A stretch of DNA of 22,613 bases, from NCBI GenBank assembly GCA_049970095.1, contig JBMFNP010000027.1:1-22613 (forward strand), read 5' to 3'. The position numbers and the translations under genes are program-made. Shown here in pieces: positions 1-4,538 of the stretch. Below the pieces are notes generated by a model, which saw only the letters and a program-made list of their open reading frames with translations, had not been told where the DNA came from and made no database searches. This DNA is from SKW197 sp049970095 (GTDB lineage Archaea > Thermoplasmatota > Thermoplasmata > Lutacidiplasmatales > SKW197). How positions within the stretch are numbered: position 1 is the first letter of the stretch; each line of letters begins with the position of its first letter.

Positions 1-665
1 GCATAGTTCCTGGTTTCCACAAAAAATGAAAGCGTAGTGCGATAGAGATGCAATCCATATCTTGCAATTTCTACAGAGGGGTTTTGAAGGTTAAATTGCG
101 GGTTCTCATAGATTGTTACACCCTCCCAGTCCTCAAATTTTCCGTCAATTGTGATGCCTGGATATTGAACAAAGAGAAACACAGAAAACAAGGCAACTCC
201 GATAACAGCAAAGAGTGCAACAATACCAACAAATTTTTTCCAGATTCTATATTTTCCTTGTCGCATGGCAGGTTTTCGCACACCATTTTTCTCCACAATT
301 CCATTTACTTTTCCGTTAACAAAACCATTAATTAGTCCATCTTTTCCCACAATTTTCTTTGTTTTTACACCATTAATCAACCCGTTAACCTTTGCTTGTA
401 TAACCTCCCTTTCTGGAAGGCTCGCACACACAGAGCAGATTTCACCAGGCTTTACAAATGCACCACATTTTGGACAGATGCTTGGCAGAACCAGTGAACT
501 CTCAACCACTCTCTCCAATGCCTTTTTTGGAATGCTCTCTGGTGGAGAAATCTTGGCACCGCAGATAGGACATTGTTTTTCCCCACTCCTTAAGAATGCA
601 CCACATTCCATGCATACATAAACCCAATCTTCAAACCTGCTTTCTGGCTCAATCGTGGGTTTCAT
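1..665 (-). CDS. Zinc-ribbon / NG-repeat / single-TM protein with surface domain (partial, runs off left edge)
   Basis: I translated this by hand from the ATG at 665; 221 codons are visible with no stop before the window edge, so the C-terminus is missing. Residues 18-35 (C18, C21, C32, C35) and 64-80 (C64, C67, C77, C80) are two CxxC...CxxC zinc ribbons, each with the CGAF signature. Residues 93-128 are a linker in which Asn-Gly recurs at about four-residue steps (N94G, N98G, N113G, N117G, N121G, N127G). A hydrophobic helix follows at about 145-167, after the basic stretch RKPAMRQGKYRIWKK, so the ribbons should be cytoplasmic. The outer part begins ITIDGKFEDW, the opening of CBM9/DOMON-like beta-sandwich domains of archaeal surface proteins. 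The start overlaps the preceding stop as ATGA, implying coupled translation. The domain order is directly visible; a sensing or adhesion role is inference. Confidence 0.85.
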   Translation of the reverse strand, partial: MKPTIEPESRFEDWVYVCMECGAFLRSGEKQCPICGAKISPPESIPKKALERVVESSLVLPSICPKCGAFVKPGEICSVCASLPEREVIQAKVNGLINGVKTKKIVGKDGLINGFVNGKVNGIVEKNGVRKPAMRQGKYRIWKKFVGIVALFAVIGVALFSVFLFVQYPGITIDGKFEDWEGVTIYENPQFNLQNPSVEIARYGLHLYRTTLSFFVETRNY

Positions 666-1585
666 TTTTCTTTGCTCTTCTTTCCAACTTCCTCCAGAAT
701 AGCGCCACAAATTTCACATCGCATAGATTTTTCACTCACAAATGCACCACAATTACTGCAGATAAAGATGCCCTGCCCCTGTTCCAATTCTTTCTGTTTC
801 TCTTCCACATGCACTTCTTCTGTTTTTTCCACATAATCTGCAAGCCCTGCAGCACACACAGGACACTGTTTTGCATCTGCACTTACAAATGCACCACAGT
901 TTGAGCAGAGCATGAAATGGAATCTGTGGATTTCCTTCGGCGGTTCTGAGGGCGGTTTTCCAGCGGGTTCTAAGAGTCCATCCTTCAATCTGTAATTAAA
1001 CACTGCATTTCCATTTTTATCGCTGAACTCTGCCCTAACCCTTCCTCCATGCTCTGTAAATTTCAGATGCGCAGAAAATGCCTCAAAAAGTTCTGGGTTT
1101 TCAATAATGGAGAATGGATAAATTGCGGAAACATTATTCTTTTTTAGTTTGTTCTGGAATTTGAGAATAAGTGCAACAGTCTCAGCACTAAACAGTTCCC
1201 ATGTTTTATCTATGATTTCTATAATTGCAATTTTTTCTCTTTCTTTTCTGGTTTTCAAGACCTTGTTCAGTGCAATATTGAGGTTGAGAGGGTCCCGTGC
1301 ACATCTGTAGCCATAGGGAGTATTTTCTACACTTATCACTCTTTCTGTTTCCCATGAATACCAGTCAATGAATTTTATGTTTTTCAGATCTTTTTGTGTG
1401 ATTCCTAATTTGCTCAATTCTGCAATGAGCTCTGATATGGGGGTGTGCGAGAGAATGCATATAATGAACAGATTTTTTTGAAGTGCTTCCTTCAGTATGC
1501 TCACAAATATGGGGATTGCTAATCTTTTCTGAATTTTGCAGGCAACCTGCGCGCCTTTTTCAATTCTTTCCAGAATTTCTTTCAT
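662..1585 (-). CDS. KaiC/RAD55-like protein lacking Walker A, with two C-terminal zinc ribbons
   Basis: This 307-residue protein begins two bases after the stop of the KaiC-like ATPase gene upstream. Residues 1-200 follow the RecA/KaiC fold pattern: a strand at 38-45 (LFIICILS), IKFIDWYSWE at 70-79 (the position of the KaiC 'fvDayS' strand), and IAIIEIIDKTWELF at 119-132 in the Walker B position. No GxxGxGK[ST] loop exists anywhere, so ATP hydrolysis is unlikely and a pseudo-enzyme or partner role is probable. Two zinc ribbons follow: C227/C230/C241/C244 and C276/C279/C290/C293, each with the CSNCGAFVS sequence, separated by an acidic linker. The same CGAF ribbon type occurs in the next gene downstream, which overlaps by ATGA. 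The KaiC relationship rests on motif pattern only. Confidence 0.8.
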   Translation of the reverse strand: MKEILERIEKGAQVACKIQKRLAIPIFVSILKEALQKNLFIICILSHTPISELIAELSKLGITQKDLKNIKFIDWYSWETERVISVENTPYGYRCARDPLNLNIALNKVLKTRKEREKIAIIEIIDKTWELFSAETVALILKFQNKLKKNNVSAIYPFSIIENPELFEAFSAHLKFTEHGGRVRAEFSDKNGNAVFNYRLKDGLLEPAGKPPSEPPKEIHRFHFMLCSNCGAFVSADAKQCPVCAAGLADYVEKTEEVHVEEKQKELEQGQGIFICSNCGAFVSEKSMRCEICGAILEEVGKKSKEK

Positions 1586-1587
1586 AT

Positions 1588-2283
1588 TCAGAATATTACT
1601 TCTTCAGTGTCTATTTCAATTCCAGATTTCGTTATGATAAAGGGATGTTTGTAAGGGTCGTGTCTTGTGAACCGCATCTTGTAGATTGTGATTGTGCGCC
1701 TGTATTCTCCCTTCACATTTTCATAGTTGAGCACCACAAGTGCATCTGCAAGGAATTTTTCAAAATCATACTTTGTGAGCTTGCCCTCTGGTGCCTCTGA
1801 AATCAGTATTGAGGTAAGATTGCTTTCCTTCAGGAAACGGATAAATTTAAAGAGTTCTCTGCGAAGTTCGTCTTCACTGGTATACGCAATTCCTATACCT
1901 GAAAGTGAGTCAACAACAACACGCTTTGCATTGTTTTCTGCAGCCGCACTGGCTATGAATTCATGCAGAACACCGAAATCCACAAGATCATCCCTTGCCC
2001 TAATTTCTCCGATGTCCAAAACTACAATTTTGTTTTCCTTCTCCATCTTTGCAAAGTCAAAGTTGTATCGCTGGGCAGCCCTGTAAAGGTTCTGGCGCGT
2101 TTCTTCCACCACGATAAAAATCCCCGGCTCATCAAAATTCCTTGCACCTCTGTATATATATTCCATTCCGAACAGACTTTTTGCACTTCCTGCTGGTCCT
2201 GATACAAGGGTGACCGAGTACTCGGGAATTCCACCCTCGCACAAAGCATCAAAGCCATTTATTCCAGATTTTATGCGCTTCAT
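1588..2283 (-). CDS. KaiC/RAD55-family RecA-like ATPase
   Basis: This single-domain 231-residue protein has the full KaiC-type motif set. IKSGINGFDALCEGGIP (4-20) is the family's N-terminal signature; the Walker A loop is GPAGSAKS at 29-36; a Glu pair, E60-E61, sits at the catalytic glutamate position; Walker B is VVVDSLSG at 122-129 with D125. Near the end, YKMRFTRHDPYKHPFIIT matches the KaiC C-terminal strand that carries Lys/Arg contacts to the neighbouring subunit's nucleotide. It should therefore bind and probably hydrolyse ATP, likely as a ring or filament. It has one KaiC domain, not the two of cyanobacterial KaiC. The ATG overlaps the stop of the winged-helix gene (ATGA), so the two are co-translated. 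The target is not evident; the operon suggests regulation through the Walker-less paralogue downstream. Confidence 0.9.
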   Translation of the reverse strand: MKRIKSGINGFDALCEGGIPEYSVTLVSGPAGSAKSLFGMEYIYRGARNFDEPGIFIVVEETRQNLYRAAQRYNFDFAKMEKENKIVVLDIGEIRARDDLVDFGVLHEFIASAAAENNAKRVVVDSLSGIGIAYTSEDELRRELFKFIRFLKESNLTSILISEAPEGKLTKYDFEKFLADALVVLNYENVKGEYRRTITIYKMRFTRHDPYKHPFIITKSGIEIDTEEVIF

Positions 2284-2840
2284 TCTTTTACCTCCTGTTT
2301 TATTTTTTCTACGATTTTTAACGCATTCTCCCTCCCAGCCAGTTTTTCAAGCCTTTCAACAATAAGTTTTTCACATTTCTCTACCTCTTCAATTTCCACA
2401 CCCTCACATCTTCCTGCTTCAATAGATGCCTGCATCTTTTTTGAAATCTCTGATTTGATAATATTTTCAATTCTTGCAACACCGAATACTTTCTCTGCAT
2501 AGAGTAAAACCCCTCTTAGAATTTTTAACTTCTGCTCTATGTTTTTACCAGTTGAAAAATTCAATTTTATGCTAAATTCCTGATTTCTCAGATTGTATTC
2601 GTAATAACTCCTTTTCCTTCCCCTCACCAATCTGCGTTCAAGAATTCCATATTCAGAACATGTTTCTAAAAATTTTGAGACGATTGCCACATGAATTCCT
2701 ACACTCCTTGCGATTTTAGTGCTGTTTGACCATCCCTTTTCGCTAATGAACCGCAGGATTTCAATTCTCTTTTTGTTTCCTAATTCCGAAAGAATTTTGC
2801 TGTCGCCCTCAATTACTTGCAGCAAGTTTTTCACCACCAT
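2280..2840 (-). CDS. Winged-helix (ArsR/MarR-like) transcription regulator
   Basis: This 186-residue protein is first in the minus-strand operon. Residues about 15-95 form a winged helix: LGNKKRIEILRFISEKG is helix 1, STKIARSVGIHVAIVSKFLE (about 40-59) is the helix-turn-helix, and the RRLVRGRKRSYYEYNL hairpin is the basic wing. The remaining 90 residues are predicted helical and highly charged, suiting a dimerisation or partner-binding domain. Two near-identical palindromes lie at its own promoter, one touching the start codon, which points to autoregulation. The ATGA overlap couples it to the KaiC-like ATPase. The HTH class is clear; the assignment to ArsR rather than MarR or another winged family is not. 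Metal-sensing cysteines typical of classical ArsR (CxC) are absent. Confidence 0.85.
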   Translation of the reverse strand: MVVKNLLQVIEGDSKILSELGNKKRIEILRFISEKGWSNSTKIARSVGIHVAIVSKFLETCSEYGILERRLVRGRKRSYYEYNLRNQEFSIKLNFSTGKNIEQKLKILRGVLLYAEKVFGVARIENIIKSEISKKMQASIEAGRCEGVEIEEVEKCEKLIVERLEKLAGRENALKIVEKIKQEVKE

Positions 2841-2856
2841 TTCACTTTTTATGAAA
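2840..2856. promoter_or_regulatory. Palindromic operator candidate, proximal copy
   Basis: TTTCA-N7-TGAAA with matching flanks (A at 2839, T at 2857). It abuts the ATG of the winged-helix gene, about 22 bases downstream of the start point predicted from the TATA box at 2893-2900. It matches 16 of 17 bases with the minus-strand reading of the distal copy at 2913-2929. A dimeric regulator bound here would block transcription or early elongation. Confidence 0.65.
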
Positions 2857-2892
2857 TCATAAGGAGTCTAATAAATAGAATGGAATTACTAC

Positions 2893-2900
2893 AATATAAA
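2893..2900 (-). promoter_or_regulatory. TATA box for the winged-helix/KaiC operon
   Basis: Reads TTTATATT on the minus strand, 54-57 bases upstream of the ATG, predicting a start point near 2870 and a leader of about 30 bases. It lies between the two palindromes. A weaker alternative (ATTTATTA, about 2869-2876) would give an almost leaderless transcript. No convincing Shine-Dalgarno precedes the ATG. Confidence 0.5.
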
Positions 2901-2912
2901 GGTTCCTAACAG

Positions 2913-2929
2913 TTTCACAAAAAGTGAAA
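2913..2929. promoter_or_regulatory. Palindromic operator candidate, distal copy
   Basis: A perfect 6-bp inverted repeat with five-base spacer: TTTCAC-AAAAA-GTGAAA. Its centre (2921) is 73 bp from that of the proximal copy (2848), close to seven helical turns, so both sites face the same side of the DNA. It lies about 24 bp upstream of the TATA centre. The likely ligand is the winged-helix protein encoded just downstream. Confidence 0.7.
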
Positions 2930-2933
2930 TTTT

Positions 2934-2940
2934 AAAAAAA
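2934..2940 (-). terminator. T-run terminator of the small Lys/Glu-rich gene
   Basis: Seven consecutive T on the minus strand, 21 bases past the stop of the small gene at 2962-3033. T-rich runs without a hairpin are the usual archaeal intrinsic termination signal. It separates this transcript from the regulator operon that follows on the same strand. Confidence 0.5.
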
Positions 2941-2961
2941 TGAAAGTAAGAGTGTTTAGAT

Positions 2962-3033
2962 TTACATCTGGGTCTGCTCTTTCTTCTCCTCTTTCTTCGG
3001 TTCCTCTTTCTTTTCTTTTTTCTTTGGTGGCAT
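2962..3033 (-). CDS. Tiny Lys/Glu-rich protein (23 residues)
   Basis: An ORF from the ATG at 3033 encodes 23 residues starting MPPKKKEKKEE and ending EQTQM; 16 of the 23 are Lys or Glu. It is unusually well equipped for its size: a TATA box at 3093-3101 predicts a start point near 3071, a GGAGTGA ribosome site ends five bases before the ATG, and a seven-T terminator follows the stop. The reading frame stays open upstream to an ATG at 3192, but that start lies above the TATA box and lacks a ribosome site. The opening resembles the disordered N-terminus of ribosomal protein S25e (MPPKK...), but no S25e fold follows. It may be a free disordered peptide, or the region may act as RNA. I do not recognise a function. 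Confidence 0.5.
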   Translation of the reverse strand: MPPKKKEKKEEPKKEEKKEQTQM

Positions 3034-3037
3034 TTCA

Positions 3038-3052
3038 CTCACTCCCTGTGAG
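3038..3052 (-). promoter_or_regulatory. Hairpin carrying the ribosome site of the small gene
   Basis: In the minus-strand transcript CTCAC and GTGAG pair around an AGGGA loop. The Shine-Dalgarno-like GGGAGTGA begins in the loop and continues through the 3' arm, so folding would partly hide it. As DNA, the CAC-N5-GTG core is the same as in the palindrome at 2913-2929, so it might instead be a third, weaker site for the same regulator. Both readings are inference. Confidence 0.4.
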
Positions 3053-3092
3053 TTTATTGTATTTCCTCTCGGATTCCCATATGCTGTAGTAA

Positions 3093-3105
3093 GATTTAAA
3101 CTTTT
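3093..3105 (-). promoter_or_regulatory. TATA box and BRE-like bases for the small gene
   Basis: Reads AAAAGTTTAAATC on the minus strand. The TATA centre near 3097 predicts initiation near 3071, giving a leader of about 38 bases that holds the ribosome-site hairpin. Confidence 0.5.
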
Positions 3106-3140
3106 GGGCAACCTCAGTGTCTCAGTAAGTAGAACCAGGG

Positions 3141-3187
3141 ATGTAGAAAAATATCTCAAAAATTTGTACCTGTCAAAATTTCTACAT
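3141..3187. repeat. 9-bp inverted repeat between divergent promoters
   Basis: ATGTAGAAA (3141-3149) and TTTCTACAT (3179-3187) are perfect inverted arms with a 29-base spacer. The pair sits between the leftward TATA at 3093-3101 and the rightward TATA at 3206-3214. It could be two half-sites for a regulator of the FAD oxidoreductase or a weak stem; nothing shows which. Confidence 0.45.
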
Positions 3188-3205
3188 TCCAAAAACCTGA
3201 AAAAA

Positions 3206-3214
3206 TTAAAATAT
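3206..3214 (+). promoter_or_regulatory. TATA box, leaderless promoter of the FAD oxidoreductase
   Basis: TTAAAATAT is centred 25 bases upstream of the ATG at 3235, so transcription should begin at or next to the start codon. No Shine-Dalgarno is present, consistent with a leaderless mRNA. Confidence 0.6.
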
Positions 3215-3234
3215 CCCTATCAATTCAGCGGTTC

Positions 3235-4521
3235 ATGGAAAAGCAGGATATTATCATAGTTGGTGCTGGCGTCTTTGGAGTTGCAATAGGTTATCACATT
3301 TTGCGTGAAAATCCAGATAAAAAGGTAACAATTTTCGAGAAGTTTGGCACATGTGGACAGGGAAATACTGCAAAAAGTGCAGGCGCCTTCAGAAATGTTT
3401 TTTCATCAAAGACAAACTTCTTGCTTGCAGATACAAGCATAGACTTTTACATAGACATCCACAACAAAGGACATGATATTGGGCTTGAGCAGGCAGGTTA
3501 TCTGTGGCTCATGAGCCACTCCCAAGTTGAAAAAAATAAAACTGTGTTTGAGGAGATGATGAAGAACGGTGTGCAACTCAGATTTTTTGAGAAAGAGGAA
3601 ATAAGGAAAATCATGCCTTATCTCAACACGGATATCAATCCAGAAGACGAAGAAGCAAAAATAATGGGACTAGAATCAATTGAAAAAGGGATTCAGGGAA
3701 TTAAATGCGGGTTTGTGGATGCAGACAAGCTCACGCGATTTTATGAGACAGAGTTCAAGAAAATGGGAGGACGGGTGTTCTACAACACCGAAGTGGCTAT
3801 GCCATCCCTGGAACCAAAGGAGAAACTTGGAATTGAGTGTGAACCATTAATCTGGCAGGATGTGGAGGTGACAGGCGTAAAGCTGAAAAACGGAAAGATA
3901 GTAAATGCAGATAAAGTAGTAATTGCAGCAAATTCCTGGGCGCCACAGATATTGGACCCTGTAGGAATAGATTGCATGATAAAATCGGTAAAGAGACAGA
4001 TGTTTGTGCTGAGAAGTCCAAAGCTGAATGTTCTGTACAATGTGAAAGGTTTTAACGATCTGGATGTGCTTCCATTTACAATCTTTCCCAAAGCCTCTAT
4101 TTACATAAGGGTTGATAGAACCGAAGGGAGTGTATGGGCATCAGGGCATGAGCACTTCGGTGCACCCTACCTTTTTGAAGAAGACCCGAGGGCAACAGAT
4201 GAGTATTATGATTACAACATCTACCAGGTTTTGAGAAAGTACATGCCAATTTTTGATGGACTTAAAGCCTCTAATAAATGGGCAGGATTATATGACATGA
4301 ACACCCTTGATGCAAACCCTTACATATTTGAAACGCATAATGTTATAATTGCAGTAGGCTCAAGTGGCTCTGGAATAATGAAGGCAGACGCTGTAGGGAG
4401 GATTACTGCAGCGCTGTATGCTGGTAATTCCGAAGCAGAACTCTTTGGCGGTAAGAAATTTAATGTCAGGGCATTGGGAATAAAGAACAGAAATGTAGAA
4501 CCAGAAAGATTTATCCTGTAA
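3235..4521 (+). CDS. FAD-dependent amine/amino-acid oxidoreductase (DAO family)
   Basis: This 428-residue protein has the DAO-family (glycine/sarcosine oxidase, proline dehydrogenase beta-like) layout. The N-terminal beta-alpha-beta carries GAGVFG at 10-15 and an acidic ribose-binding residue, E35, at the end of strand 2. GNTAKSAGAFR (43-53) is the position of the family's 'S-x-xxagG' FAD contact. VVIAANSWAPQIL (228-240) is the second dinucleotide strand, and AVGSSGSGIMKADAVG near 376-391 is the C-terminal FAD loop. It should oxidise a secondary or primary amine, passing electrons to oxygen or a carrier. Substrate cannot be read from sequence. The protein has no signal peptide. The next gene begins 17 bases after the stop, so co-transcription with the coiled-coil protein is likely. 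Confidence 0.85.
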   Translation: MEKQDIIIVGAGVFGVAIGYHILRENPDKKVTIFEKFGTCGQGNTAKSAGAFRNVFSSKTNFLLADTSIDFYIDIHNKGHDIGLEQAGYLWLMSHSQVEKNKTVFEEMMKNGVQLRFFEKEEIRKIMPYLNTDINPEDEEAKIMGLESIEKGIQGIKCGFVDADKLTRFYETEFKKMGGRVFYNTEVAMPSLEPKEKLGIECEPLIWQDVEVTGVKLKNGKIVNADKVVIAANSWAPQILDPVGIDCMIKSVKRQMFVLRSPKLNVLYNVKGFNDLDVLPFTIFPKASIYIRVDRTEGSVWASGHEHFGAPYLFEEDPRATDEYYDYNIYQVLRKYMPIFDGLKASNKWAGLYDMNTLDANPYIFETHNVIIAVGSSGSGIMKADAVGRITAALYAGNSEAELFGGKKFNVRALGIKNRNVEPERFIL

Positions 4522-4538
4522 TCATAAGGGTAAAAGCC

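Noticed and set aside
265..904. Plus-strand frames of 118 and 102 codons
   Set aside because: They lie opposite the two zinc-ribbon genes, whose motifs are clear on the minus strand.
2962..3192. A 76-codon version of the small Lys/Glu-rich gene
   Set aside because: The upstream ATG lies above the TATA box and has no ribosome site; the added residues have no recognisable character.
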